NCBI RefSeq assembly: GCF_007565055.1
Contig: NC_044554.1
Location: 14,485,921 to 14,549,920 of the forward strand
DNA length: 64,000 nucleotides
Source: Rhinopithecus roxellana
Lineage: Eukaryota > Chordata > Mammalia > Primates > Cercopithecidae
Reading direction: 5' to 3'
A program made the translations under genes and the position numbers. Position 1 is the first letter of the stretch; each line of letters begins with the position of its first letter. Of the stretch, positions 45,960 through 58,356 are shown piece after piece. The notes below the pieces were generated by a model. That model had not been told where the DNA came from. It searched no databases and saw only the letters and a program-made list of their open reading frames with translations.

Positions 45960-47605
45960 TTTACTTGTCTTCAGGGAAGTCCCTCCCTCTTTCCCCTCAA
46001 TTAGAATCTCAGATTCATCTCACAAGGGGCATGAGCTTATGCAACTTCCTATTTTTGATTCCTCTGCTATCCCCCAAACTTACTTACATTCAACTCATCT
46101 TCAGGGGATTAAATGGATTAAGTCCAGTCCTCCATCTGTGCTCTTGACCATATCTTCTCCAGTAAACTATACATCCATATTTTATCTGCCATCCCCAATT
46201 GCATTTCTATATTGTCAATCATTAGCACTCTTCTGACTCTTTTCTCTCCATTGGTTCTGTTTCCTTGTAGTTATGATCCCTCTTTCTTTTCCCTTTTCAA
46301 CCAAATTCTCAAATACACCCTTACCTCTTCCTTCCACCCATTCATATAGATTCTGCCCATCGCAATCTGATTTTCACCTGTCTCCCTTCCCAATTTAATA
46401 AAAATCATCCTGCATTTGGCTTACAAAATCTAATGAACACCCTTTGGTCCTTAACCTCTTGGTTGAACTTCAAACTGGTGATGATGTTTTCCTTTCGCAA
46501 ACTCTTTCCTTCCTGGACTTTCATGATCCTATGTTCTCCTGGTTTTCCTGAGTCCTCTCTAGACCATTTGTTTTCCAGTTTTTTTTCCTGGATCTTCCTT
46601 CTGTGCTTACTCCTCAAGTGTGAATTTTCCCCAGGGTTTTATTCTCATTGTACTCTTCTCACCATTCTATAAAATCTCCCTAGGTGATCTCATCCACTCA
46701 AATGTTTTAAACTAGTATTTAACTTTTCTATATTTCTAATTGTGTGCTGCACTTCTGTATTTGAATATTCCACAGTCAAAACTAAACTCACTTAGCTTCC
46801 TCTAAACCAGCTTTCCTTCCTTTGATGTCTGCTCCAGTTGGACATATCACCATCCACCCAATCCTCACGCTAGAAGCCTAATCCTAATTTGACTCTTGCC
46901 TCTTACTCATATACCCCAAGGAAAATTAATCACAAAGTCCTTGATTATTTTGATTCTTATGTAGTTCTGCAATTTGTCTTCTCCCAGGTCTAGTTCAGGT
47001 GCTCAAAACCTTTTTATTTATTTATTTTTAGATTATAGCCACAACCCCCTTATTCATCTTCTTCCTTTCAGCTTTGTATAACTCAATCCATTCTCCAAAC
47101 TTTAGTCAGACTGATCTTTCTAGACCATAAGTCTGATGTTACTTCCATGTTTAAAACTCTTCAGTGACTGCCTAGCCACTCACTTTCTTAACACTTTATG
47201 TTCACAAATGCTGAACTATTTGAAATTCTTCATATATCCTGTGCTGATTCTTGCATCCAAGCCTTAACACTGTTCCTCCTGTTGGATATCTTTCTCTCTA
47301 ATCACTACTTCATGCTTACTTATTCTTTCAGATTTAGGTTAAGAGTAACTTTTTCTAGGAAGCTTTCTCTGACATTCTCCCATGCCCTCGCATGCTTCTC
47401 TACACACCCCTATTGCTAAGGTTTGTGCCTCTCCTTGAGTGCACTGTTTTTTATTACCCAGGTAATATGTCTAGCTCTCCCATCCGTTTAATATGTCCCT
47501 CTCTTGAGGGCAAGAACCAAGTCTTTATATCCTTAGGACTGCAGTGCCTGATTTATGTTTGATGTTCAGTAAATGTGTATTGAGTGAATCAATCAGTGAA
47601 ATGCT
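45960..47605 (+). mobile_element. Long L2 LINE (reverse transcriptase to 3' end)
   Basis: An unusually long L2 copy. Recognisable in order: the reverse-transcriptase region (46364-46676, with 'ttggtccttaacctcttggt' and 'ccccagggttttattctcat'); 'ggtgatctcatccactcaaa'; 'caccatccacccaatcctca'; 'agtcagactgatctttctag'; 'ctgatgttacttccatgttt'; and the 3' end 'cttgagggcaagaaccaagt' with 'cagtaaatgtgtattgagtg' to 47605. No frame survives. Parts of it are duplicated at 48299-48741. The left limit is uncertain. Confidence 0.8.
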
Positions 47606-48298
47606 GGATCCTTTTCATGAAATACAAGAAAGATGAGGCTATCAGATTCTGCTGATTTTGAAGTGCCTTATAAGAGTGAAAGTCATTGGAAGGTAACTGA
47701 TTTAAAAGAAGAATGGAGCTAGAGCCCAAGGCCCAAGAAAGGTAAGAAGATAAACTCTGGCAACAGATTCATTGTGGACAAGGACCCAATGAGAGACTGT
47801 AAGGGAGATAACCACATACATAAAGACCCCCAGGAAGCAATGGCAGACAATACTGATGGCTTTTGGAATCTGGGCAGTAACACTTTCCTTTTTATAACAT
47901 AGCCCAGGATTTGTTTATGGCCATAACTTGTTTGTTTCTCAAGGGACCTGTAGGTCAAGGTATAAGACTACTGACTGAAGGGCGCTGGGGGCTACAGGGT
48001 CCACGAAACAGTGTATGTCATGGCAAAAAACAAAACAGAACAACAACAACAAAAAACCCAACTCTCTCAAATAGGACAGAGGATCAGTAGGTCGGCCTCG
48101 GGAGGAAGATCTATGTTCACTATGGTACTAAGGTAGGTGAATCTACTCTTTGTTTAGATAGTCTGGAAGGTTAAGAACTAATAGCAATGCCAAGCAGTGG
48201 CTTGAAGGGGTTTTGAGGGTACTTGAGTCAACTTATAATCACCACCAGTTTCCTTCACTCAAAATGAACCTACAATCTAACTATAAACAGTGTGTTTG
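47606..48298. other. Unique DNA between L2 and its duplicate
   Basis: Nothing recognised. Carries a short (CAA)n-like patch near 48036-48055. Confidence 0.35.
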
Positions 48299-48741
48299 CA
48301 GTCCTGATTTTCACCTGTCCCCTTCCCCAATTTAATAAAAGTCCTCCTGCATTTGGCTTACAAAAATCTAATGAATACTCTTTGGTCCTTAACCTCTCTG
48401 TTGAACTTCAAATCGGTGATGATGTTTTCCTTCCTCAAACTCTTTCCTTCCTTGGCTTTCATGACCCTATGGTCTCCTGGTTTTCCTGAGTCCATAGATC
48501 TTTTAAACCATTCTTTTTTCTATTTTTTTTTTTTCCTGGATCTTCTTTCTGTGCTTGCTCCTCAAATGTGAATTTCCCCCCCAGGGTTTTATTCTCATTG
48601 TACTCTTCTTATCATTCTGTAAAATCATTCATTGATTCAGGAATATCAAATGTAAATTAGGCACTGCAGTTCTAAGGATATAAAGATTTGGTTCTTGCCC
48701 TCAAGAGAGGGACATATTAAACAGATGGAAGAGCTAGGAAT
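48299..48741. repeat. Composite duplicate of the neighbouring L2 (direct + inverted)
   Basis: 48299-48626 matches 46364-46676 in the same orientation, about 90% by eye. 48627-48741 matches the reverse complement of 47466-47600, about 90-93%, with an ~18-base deletion. The intervening ~800 bases of the source are absent and the second block is flipped. The identity is well above what two independent L2 copies would show, so this is a local duplication with rearrangement. Confidence 0.88.
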
Positions 48742-48884
48742 ACAAGACAAATTCCTTAGCTGCCCTTTCCAAAAAGATTACCTCCCTGAAGCCCCTTCTA
48801 TATGGAAGTTCTGGTGACACTGCTTTCAGGAATGCCATTTGCAGGTAGGAGGAAAGTAGGCTTCTTAATATTTAGAGGGTAACG

Positions 48885-49073
48885 TGGTCAGACACAGTGG
48901 TTCATGCCTGTAATCCCAGCACTTTGGGAGGCTGAGGTGGGAGGATCACCTGAGCCCAGGGAGGTGGAGGTTGCAGTGAGCCGTGATTGAGCCACTGCAC
49001 TGCAGCCTGGGTAACAGAGTGAGACTCCGTCTCAATAAACAAACAAACAAACAAACAGACAAATAAATAAATA
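48885..49073 (+). mobile_element. Alu with internal deletion
   Basis: Starts as a left arm ('ggtcagacacagtggttcat'), but after 'cctgagcccagg' jumps to the right-arm end ('gaggtggaggttgcagtgag'). About 110 bases are lost. The tail is (AAAC)n/(AAAT)n. Short flanks gtaacg at 48879-48884 and 49074-49079 suggest the insertion limits. Confidence 0.85.
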
Positions 49074-49079
49074 GTAACG

Positions 49080-51266
49080 CAAAGAAGCACACCATGGGGA
49101 CTCTCTGGGCAGGTTGCTTGTTTCTGTTTTTTTGTTTTGTTTTGTTTTTAGATCTCTTCGGGCACTATCAGCTGTTCTCATTCATTTCTCACATATTAAA
49201 AATAGGTGTATTTGCCAATAATATATGAAAATTGCATATAACACTTTTTGTGAATTTTATGGTCAGAATTGTCTAGGTCCTTATACTCAATTTCTATTAT
49301 ATTCTATAAATAAGGTAAGCTCAAAATTTCTTTTCAAGATTGATTCTTCTCAAAGTAAGTAGAGTCATGTCAGACACTTAATGAAAACCCTTGAAGAGAA
49401 TTCTGAGGAGCAAGGGAGATGAGAAAATGGTACAGTGGAAACAGCAATAGTTGGAAAACCAGGGGTCTTGATATTTAGCTCTGGTTCAGTGGTTAATTGG
49501 GTCAGGCTAAATGGAGAAACTGGGATTCCCTCTGAGACGCCTTCCAACATTCACATTGAAATAATCAGTCATTTGCAAAATATTCTTTACCCCTTAGTCT
49601 TCTGTTATTTGTGTTCCATTTCCATTTACTCAGAAACAAAAGTATGCTTAAGTCATTTATTATATCCATTAGACATTTATAATGATTAATGAATTACTTA
49701 TTCATCAAAAGCAGTTGCCATTGTCTAGTGAAACTCTCATAGATTATATTTTACTTAAAATGTACAGGGTACCCTTTTTTGCCCTTTCTCCAGGATCTGC
49801 ATACATGGAGTGTCATATTTTCCATCTGGTGTTTTATTGTCACTCTTCTTTAACTCCAATTCTGCCTTTTCTTCTTTCATAACAGTAATATCTACAAAAT
49901 ATTGCCAGTATCAAAACCCTAAGGGTGCATGGGATTGGGGGAAAAATCTCAAATAAGCAAATACTTAAATTCTTAAATAAAATACAATTTATAATGTCAA
50001 AAAGATCCCTTATATATAATTTTAGAGTAGGTAGTTAGGTTTCTGTTTATCAAAAATGTATAATATAGATGAATTTTGACAATATCCATGTTTGCCATTC
50101 TCAGATTTTCATAACATTTTAAAAATTGTATTTTCTAGAGGACATCTCACTAGTTCCTCTTTCCTTTCCCTTAAAGACTCCAATAGGATTAGGAAATCTG
50201 AAAGCTGCTATTTCCTTTGAGCAGTCTTTCATAGATTTAGCATTTGCCAAAACTCTTACTTCAAAAATGTAAAGTCCTTTAAAGGGCTTTCTGAATAAGC
50301 CCCTCTATTTTACTTCTCTAAAAATTAGTAATCCATTAATGATATTGTAGGACTTTTATGTTACTTATCCAGCAGAGCTTGTTCCTGTCCCTGTCCCTGC
50401 CCCCTTCATAGAACTTAAGTGAATGCAGGCACATGCTGGTGGACTGATGTGACATATTCCTTTTCAGTGAGAGTTGAAGCAGTGGTGTTCTGAGTAGACA
50501 ATTAGACCATCTCTCTTCGTTGGACTTTCTCTGGTTGACAATCATGAGTGGCAAATATAATTGAAAAATTCACTTGATATGACACCTAGGGAATTTCTAT
50601 AATTTCTTAATTTTGTCAGGCTTTTTCATAATTACCTAATCCTTGAGTCCACTTGTATTGCTTGGACACAATCAGGAGATCTGATTTAGCAGTAAATATT
50701 TCCAAGCTGCAACACAATAATCTCCTATTCCAAATGTCAATCATTCCACTCTGCTTCTTTCAATTTGTGCTCTTTTGTGTATGGATGTCATCCTCACTGA
50801 CACCAAAATTAAGTGGAATACTATTCCTTTTTAACAAAGACAAAGGAGAAAGCTTAGATGGTGAATTCATAATGGGATAAGGAACATACAATATACAGTG
50901 TGCAAAGCAAAGCATTGTGACCAGAATAAATGATAATGTTGAGAGAAGAGGGGACTGTCTCTCACTAACCACCTGTTTATCATGACTGGCTACTGAGGTG
51001 AGGTGGTCAAAGGAAGACCAAAACAGTAACATGCATCTCCTAACCTTTACCCAGGCCCTGGTGTTAGGAGGAAAGAGCCATGGCAGTGACTGATGTAGGT
51101 GTGAAGGTAGCTGTGAACAGAGGTGACAAAATAATTCCAAAGGGAGCAAAATAACTCCAGTGAGAAAATGATCTTACACTAGTTGGTATTTCATTTATAT
51201 CTCAAGTTTCCTAAGTTCATTCCTATACCATTTAATAGCCATTCACTATCTTTGCATTGTTTACTT
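49080..51266. other. Unique AT-rich DNA
   Basis: No recognised repeat or gene in over 2 kb. 49440-49550 may be a very old MIR. The minus frame 50760-51149 (129 codons) shows no recognisable domain and no codon bias that I can see. Confidence 0.4.
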
Positions 51267-51278
51267 AATATTTGTCTT

Positions 51279-51604
51279 TTCTTTTTTTCTTTTTTCTTTT
51301 TCTTTTTCTTTTTTTCTTTTTTTTTGAGATGGAGTCTCTCTGTCACCCAGGCTGGAGTGCAGTTGTGTGATCTTGGCTCACTGCAACCTCTGCCTCCCAG
51401 GTTCAAGTGATTCTCATGCCTCAGCCTCCCCAGTAGCTAGGATTACAGATGCCTGCCACCACACCGGCTAATTTTTGTATTTTTAATAGAGACAGGGTTT
51501 CACCATGTTGGCCAGGCTGGTCTCGAAGTCCTGACCTCAGGTGATCTACCTGCCTCGGCCTCCCAAAGTGCAGGGATTACAGGCGTGAGCCACTGTGCCT
51601 GGCC
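51279..51604 (-). mobile_element. AluS element
   Basis: T-rich tail with C interruptions, then a full-length Alu in reverse ('gagatggagtctctctgtca' to 'cgtgagccactgtgcctggc'). Flanked by aatatttgtctt (51267-51278) and aacatttgtctt (51605-51616), a 12-bp target duplication with one mismatch. Confidence 0.93.
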
Positions 51605-51616
51605 AACATTTGTCTT

Positions 51617-52477
51617 TAAATCAACTCATTTTCCCTCCCCAAATGAATTGATTGAAAGGAAACTTCCTATATTACCTTTAATGAAAAATGGATATCAATT
51701 GCCAGAAGTAAAAAGAGATTGTTAATATAAATGAAAATGAAACAATCCTATTTAATTCTAGTTAAATTTAGTGGTCAATCAAAAGCTGTCCTTTTAGACC
51801 TGCTATTTCTATTTAAAAGGGAACTGGTTAATGTTAGAGAGGTGTTTAAGACATATTAGCATCAACTTGAGACTCTTTTTCTCTTTTAGCAGGATTGTAA
51901 AATAATTGAGGAGGAAATGCCTTTCTCATTTATGATTCAGTATTATTCAATGTGGACCCTAAAATGCCTACTCAGCAGTGAAATTACAGACTTAGGAAAA
52001 CACTGATCTACTTTAGTCCCTATAGAAGATTAACCCTTGAAAGCAGAGCATTTTTGAGATAGCTAATAGAGTAATATAGAACCTTTTGCTGTTTTCCAAA
52101 ATCATCAAGCAGATATACAACATAGTAGATTGCATTTTTCAAAAAGAAATAGATGTAGTTCTATAAAATTGGGTTATATAAAAACTGTTGACTATTATTA
52201 CGAATGTTTCCACTGCTTGAATAAAAGAAAACCTCCCAAAAGGCTTGACTTAAGTCCATAAAGCCATAAAATTATGTCCATGAATCCATAAAATTCTTCC
52301 TCCTCCCTACTAGAATATTGATTCTTTTGAACTAAAACAGACTTGATCATTTACCTCGCCTAAATTCATATTTCTCTCTTGCTCTAAAGCCACATCTCCA
52401 AAAGGCTAACCATAGATGAGCCTAAAATTATAGTTGTATGTTCTTTTAAGAGCTTTTGTCTTTTATAACATAATATA
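51617..52477. other. Unique AT-rich DNA
   Basis: Nothing recognised before the MADE1 element. Confidence 0.4.
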
Positions 52478-52557
52478 TTAGGTTGGTGCAAAAGTAACTG
52501 CAGTTTTTGCCACTCCACACAATGGCAAAAATCGCAATAACTTTTGCACCAACACAA
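52478..52557. mobile_element. MADE1 (mariner-derived MITE), miR-548-type hairpin
   Basis: An 80-bp near-palindrome. The left arm reads 'ttaggttggtgcaaaagtaa' and the right arm 'gcaataacttttgcaccaac', with TA at the left boundary. This is the MADE1 consensus architecture, non-autonomous relatives of Hsmar1. MADE1 palindromes are the known origin of the primate miR-548 family. Whether this copy is transcribed and processed is unknown. Confidence 0.92.
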
Positions 52558-53884
52558 ATAGATTCAAATCTGTGTGGAAAATACTTGCAAACACCACTAC
52601 ACTTTTTGATCTGGCACATTTATTTCTTCAAAGTCAGATGATACATCTTTTGAAAAGAACAAAATAGTTCACTTAAAATCTGCCCTTTAAAACAGACTGA
52701 CAACCAGAAGAATAGCCACCAAATGGCTCAGGGTGGTTAACTCTGGGAGGAAAGGGGGATATTTCAGAAGGTTTTTATATTCTAATTTACATACTTAAAA
52801 CTAAGAAAAACTGTGTGTGTGTTTACATAAATTTTAGAAAGATTTTGCCAAAATGGAAAGCATCCAGAGAATCATCAGGATGCCAAATATTTTGAACCCT
52901 ATCCTCTGTCCTCTGAGGGATTCTTGGGAGAATGAAAATGGTGAGAAGGTTTAGCCTTGCAAAGACTTGGTTGTCTCCAAATACCTACAGGGCTACAATG
53001 GCAGGGGAGAAAAAAGGAATGAAATATGTGTGACGCTTCTTCTGAGGCAGAATTCAGGTTAATCAGTGAACGTAACAGGGAAGCAGGTTTTTGTCTCCAT
53101 CCAAAGAGCATTTTTCATATAATCCGACCCATCTGTGGATTTGGCATCATTCAAAGAAGTGAGCTGCTCTTCAGTATTGTGTCCAGAAAAGGCTTGAATG
53201 TCACTTGCCAGGAACTTCAAGGATGAGATGGCTGCATGGTGAGGAAGAAAAGCTGGAGAAAGGAGGGGTGTTAAGGCTCCTTCTGAACAGAAGATGCTGT
53301 GATTTGTGCTGAAACACAGAACTCTATCCTGCACCTCATCCTTTGCCACTGATTATTGAAGCTCTTTGAAAATTGAAAAAAAACTGAAGACTGAGGAAAG
53401 AGTTTGGTTTAATGAAGGAATCATTTATGATCTCTTGACTGAAAGAAATGATAAGTTTTTAATTTTTTCATGGCCTTTTCATTTTACAGTCTAAAGTAGA
53501 TACTTCAGGGCATCATGTAAAAATGAGAAGTATGAATGACTAACATAATCCATTTAGGGTAAAGTTGATGAAAGGGTTTATAAGAGGTTTTTAACACCGA
53601 GGCAAGGTGAATTTAAGCAGAGTATGAAATATAATCAAATTAACATTTAATTCAGATGCTATTCTGACTCATATTTGCTGGGTTCTCCAAAAAAGCTCTT
53701 TTTACCACATGAACACTAAGGGCAGGATGTTTGAGTAATATGAAAATGTCTGAGTCTTTACAAGATAATAACAGCCAATATTCCAGAATGACTATTAGAT
53801 GGGAAAGCAGGATTATTTAAGTAGCGTATAAATTTACCTTTAGGAGTGCATAAGAAAGCAGCATAGAACTTATTAAGAACAGTC
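52558..53884. other. Unique DNA
   Basis: No recognised element. Short frames on both strands near 52900-53350 overlap each other and look like chance. Confidence 0.4.
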
Positions 53885-54035
53885 TATTGGGGAGAAGAGC
53901 AGAAAAGATAACTGTTGAGTACTGGGCTTAATTCCTGAGTGATGAAATGATCTGTACAACAAACCCCCGTGACATGAGTTTACCTACGAAGCAAACTTTC
54001 ACATGTACCCCCAAACCTAAAATAAAAGTTAGAAA
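53885..54035 (+). mobile_element. L1 3'UTR end fragment (L1PB-like)
   Basis: 'gagtactgggcttaattcct', 'gagtgatgaaatgatctgta', 'caacaaacccccgtgacatg' and 'cacatgtacccccaaaccta' followed by 'aaataaaagtt'. A short 5'-truncated L1. Confidence 0.8.
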
Positions 54036-54809
54036 AAGAACAGTCTCTTGGTGGATGGACACTGATGATAGCCGAGACAGCTGCTAGGCATTTGTTCTAA
54101 GACACACAGGGACAGGTACTGGAAAAAGGTTTGCTTCAGATAGAGAATCTGTCCATTTCTCAGGGAGACTGAAGTTCAAGAAAATTGCTCCGTTATTTTT
54201 GCGTTATGACGTAATAGACATGTGCAAATCACGCCATCAGGTCTAAGTTCTGATTGAATCCAGGTCTATCTATGGTTAGTAGACAATAATGTCACTGAGT
54301 ACATAAAGAGTGGAGCTCCTGAAATTCCACTATTGAAGGTCGTTCTTTGGGGTGAAGAACCCTCATATCTGAAAGTCACCCAAGGAAAAGCTGACACATG
54401 AGCCACAGTTAGCCAAAGTGTGGTGCCACCAGGAGGGGTGTGGGCAATGCTAACTGCTGAGCATGTGCCAGGGCTAACGAGAGCAGGCAAAAGGTGGAAA
54501 TGGGAAGGCTTCGATTAATCAATCAATATTGACTGGGCATTTACTATGTAATACCAAATTTCATTCACCCCACAATTTTCCAATGGCTCATACAAAGCAT
54601 AGCTTTCATAACACAAAAACAGTCTAATTTAAGCCAGCACTTTAAAAAATGTAAGAGCAAATGTATTTAAGAGAAATTAGCATTTTTGCACAAGACTCTA
54701 ATGCTTCAAAACACAATGAATCATGTCTCTGTTATAGCAAATATTTATGCTTCTCATGAGCTTAAGATTATTCTTGAAGATAATGAGGAAATTTTAGTCA
54801 TTGCGGAGA
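54036..54809. other. Unique DNA
   Basis: No recognised repeat or gene. Confidence 0.4.
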
Positions 54810-55063
54810 GAGGGTAATATGGCATAGTGGTTGAGCATATAGCCTCTGGTGTCAAACAGAGTTGGGTTTGGATCTTATTTCCATTGTTCACAGGTTACGT
54901 GACCTGGGGCGAGTTACTCCCTTACTAAGCCCCAGTTTTATGTTCTATACAACAGGGAATCAGTAGAATCCACCTTATAGGGCTTGCTGTCAGAATTAAA
55001 TGATACAATAGCCACCACTGAACATTGTGCCCAGCATATAATAAATATTAGCCATCATTAAGA
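54810..55063 (+). mobile_element. MIR SINE, near full length
   Basis: 'atggcatagtggttgagcat' (tRNA-derived head), 'acgtgacctggggcgagtta', 'aagccccagttttatgttct', 'atagggcttgctgtcagaat' and 'ataataaatattagccatca' follow the whole MIR in order. Confidence 0.88.
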
Positions 55064-55339
55064 ATATTTTACTTACAACTTTATTAAGAGATCATTGAAA
55101 AAAGTAATTATGTGACATGATGACTATGCTAATCTATTTTACTATAGTAAACATTTTACTGTCTATAGATATCCCATAACATAGTGTTGTAAATCTCAAA
55201 TATGCACAATAAAAAATATTTTTACCCCTCCCCTCAAAAAAGAGAGATCACTGAATGACAAGGTATATACAACTGTGTGCAATTCTTTCTATGTTTGCCA
55301 TGAGTGAGAATATTTATTTGTAGTTTGCAGGTCAAATGC

Positions 55340-55560
55340 CATTCATTCATTTAAATGTATTTATTGAGTATCAGCTAGACGCTGGTGATACAAAGATGAC
55401 TAATACATTTCCCTGCCCTCATGTTACCTGGAGTCTTAATAGGACACAGTCATAAAAACAAATACTTATTGCATATTGTAATGGGTGCTAAACTAGAGAT
55501 AAACATAAGAGACACCATGGCCAAAGGGAAGAAGATAAAGATACAGGAAGATTTCACTTT
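55340..55560 (-). mobile_element. L2 LINE 3' end
   Basis: Reverse of the L2 terminus: 'ccattcattcatttaaatgt', 'atttattgagtatcagctag', 'acgctggtgatacaaagatg' and 'tttccctgccctcatgttac', continuing with 'cagtcataaaaacaaatac'. Confidence 0.78.
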
Positions 55561-56129
55561 CTAATTCTCTGTTCTTCAGTCACTATATTGCCTATAGTTG
55601 TCCATCTATCCATAGCCACAGCACCAAAGATGAGTTGAAAAAAATGTAATAAGCAGTGTTAGAGGTTTTTGAATCCCTAATGAAGACCAATCACCACATT
55701 TATTAATTATTTGGGAGACCTTATTTTGCTTTTGTTCAAACATAATTATGTTAGCCTTTCTCTTTCATATAATTAAATACATGCTTTAATATTTCGCCAA
55801 AACATTCTGCTATTCTACATCCCAAAGAAGCCCAGTGATGGGATATTTAATGGCAACCGGAAGAACCTGAAGAACTGGGCATTGTTTTACAATGCTTTAG
55901 GAGATGAATTCTGGTTTCTCTGACCTCTGGAGGGGCACCACCAGTGAGTTTTTTGGGAGAATACACTCTGCACCATGTCATGGGTAGTAGGAGGACAGAG
56001 ACAAGTGGAAAACAGAGCTGACAGATGGGCAGTATGATTCTCAGCACAGCATACAGGCTACAATCGGGAGTTAGGTCCCACCAGAGGGAGGCTGTACAGA
56101 TACCAGTAGGTTAGAAGGTTAGGCTAGAT
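55561..56129. other. Unique DNA
   Basis: Nothing recognised. Confidence 0.35.
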
Positions 56130-56260
56130 TGGACTTTCTGGAATAATGGAAAGAACAGTAGACTGGAAGTAAGATGATCCAAGATCTAGTATTAACTATG
56201 CAACACATTCATTATGTGGCCTTGGCTAAGTTATTTAACATTTACCAGTCATGGTTTTCT
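56130..56260 (+). mobile_element. MIR-family SINE, 5' half
   Basis: 'ggaaagaacagtagactgga' and 'tgtggccttggctaagttat', followed by 'ttaacatttacc', match a MIR head and core. A tail-like block ('ctccttccagctctgacatc') is at about 56620-56715. An L2 and a MER5 lie between, so the two may be one interrupted SINE. Confidence 0.55.
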
Positions 56261-56284
56261 CAGTGGAAGAATTTCCCATCTCTT

Positions 56285-56430
56285 CTACAAATACTGAGTA
56301 CGTACAATAATATACTGTACTAAGATTCAGGAAGAACAGAACTTGGTCCCTGCCTTCAAGGGGCTGATAATTTGGTGAGGAAGATGAGCAAAACACAAAT
56401 ACCTTTAGCACAAGACATAAAGTGCCACAT
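56285..56430 (-). mobile_element. L2-like fragment
   Basis: 'tggtccctgccttcaagggg', 'ctgataatttggtgaggaag' and 'atgagcaaaacacaaatac' fit a reverse L2 3'UTR. Diverged. Confidence 0.5.
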
Positions 56431-56439
56431 AGCATTAGA

Positions 56440-56590
56440 AGCTTAACTAGGATTGCACATCAGAATCACCTTGGGAGTTTCACCTCCGTATCTACCAAGT
56501 CAGTTACTCTTTATAGAGTCTGAATTTGAAAATTTTGAAAATTCTCCCCAGGTGATTCTCAGGTACAAACCTGTTAAGAATCCTATTAGG
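56440..56590. mobile_element. MER5-type hAT MITE
   Basis: Palindromic arms: 'gcacatcagaatcaccttgg' near the left end and 'ccccaggtgattctcaggta' near the right. This is the MER5A/B arrangement (Charlie-derived non-autonomous DNA transposon). Confidence 0.75.
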
Positions 56591-56619
56591 AACTCTTGGT
56601 CTCCAGGATTCCTTAGGAG

Positions 56620-56715
56620 TCCATAGGAGAGGTGTGGAACTGAAGAGGAGGGTAATTTAAAGAAGGGAATTAGACTCATCCTCTTGAACTCCTTCCAGCT
56701 CTGACATCTTTGAAC
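56620..56715 (+). mobile_element. MIR-family tail block
   Basis: 'gggaattagactcatcctct' and 'tgaactccttccagctctga' match the end of some MIR copies. Possibly the continuation of 56130-56260. Confidence 0.45.
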
Positions 56716-58344
56716 CTACAGCATGGAAAAGCACAGCTCTTGGGTAGCCATAGTTGGTGCCCCGAAACTTGACTGAGAGAGCAGTAGACATGCATTGGGG
56801 TCTCGAGCTCAGAGAGATGGGAGAAAGAGTATCTCAGTTATAGCAGAGGTGGGAGGGTCCATAGGTCAATGCAGGCGGTATGACCATTAGTTCTTCAGTA
56901 GTACTGTGTCCATGCTGAGGGTTTTTCCTTTTACTGAAGGAGGCAAGGATCAACCAGAGCAGGTGCAAGCCTGAACTAAGTCCTTGGGTACATCATGAGC
57001 AAGCTGAAAGGAAAGAAGTCCCCTTTCCTCAATACCAGCCCTAGTCATCATTTTCTTCATTGTGGATGGTGTCTCTGACAAGACAGTTTTCTTAGACTGA
57101 CTAAAGCGAGTCTAGAATGTCACCAAAAAGGGATCGGATAAACATACCTTGTGACTAGAGGAATGCCTTCATCCTAGTCATCCATTGGATTTGACCTGAG
57201 AGCTCGTCCAGGTGCTCACCTGATGCTACAGTTGGGTCAGTGCACCAGCTTTGGGGATGCCAGTACATTCAAAGAAAAGACTATAAAAACATCCATATCT
57301 CCCTAAACACATAGGTATATCCAAAGTGAATGAAAGCTGCCTTGACACCTCCTGAAGAAGTCTCCGTCAAGCCAGTAGCATCTCCTGAGAATGACCAATG
57401 TATCTAGGAGGTCTAAAATGGCTCTATGATTAGACACTGCCCCATGGCATGTGTGTTCTTTTGAATACAATTATTGAGACAAAATCATGTAATTCATGAG
57501 TAAAGGAAATGAAATTTTTAAAAATATGAGTGATTTCTCAATCACTAGGAATCACATTGGAAACTGCTTTTGCAAAAGTTAAGTGAAAGACAGTACCATC
57601 TAAACACTTAGTTTGATATAAAGCTGACTCTATTTTGTATTCAAGCTATGGAAAATATATAGCTGTTCTGGAAGAAGCTTTGCAAATGAAGCCAAGTTTG
57701 CCAAAAATTACAATAGTTATCAAGGGAGGCTGACACAAGAGTGAGAAATGAGCCACAAATACATTAAGAAGAGAAACTCTAACAAAGCCAAGGATAATTT
57801 TTAGTTTTACTTGACAGATTATACCATTTTATTCTTATGAAATACCTCATGCAACCTAGATTTGAAATGGGGAATTACATTTGAGAAATAGTGTTTTCCT
57901 TTGGTGCTTGAATAAACAGAGAAATGAATGGCACAAAAGGGGGCTAGCTCAATCTTGTGTAGTATTTCCTTAGACTTTTCATAAAATACTTTGAAATATG
58001 AATTAATTCTCATTGAATAGGGTACAAAACTGGCCCAGTTTCATCACTGAGAAAGAAAGGTATGACACCTAGGGGTGTCAACTGACTAGTGGGAAAGAGA
58101 TCAGAACAAGGGTCAGGCTTATGGTACGGCCTTCTGACATCTTGTTTTAATAACATGAGCCATCTTTGGTTCTTATGTGAAAACCCATCATTTTTCCTCT
58201 TTAATATTAAAAAAACCCTGGAGGCCCTTGTATAAATATTTTTCATTTACAACTCATTTCGTAAACATGAATAAAATGACTTGTCATGAGAGGTCAGGGT
58301 ATTTTTATTTCCGGATGTGGATGCTGAGGGTGAGATGTGTAGGA
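56716..58344. other. Unique DNA
   Basis: No recognised repeat, RNA gene or exon over about 1.6 kb. Confidence 0.4.
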
Positions 58345-58356
58345 AGAAGGTGAGTT

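Noticed and set aside
50760..51149. 129-codon minus-strand frame as a possible gene
   Set aside because: No homology that I recognise, no splice or promoter context, and a composition typical of chance frames in AT-rich DNA.
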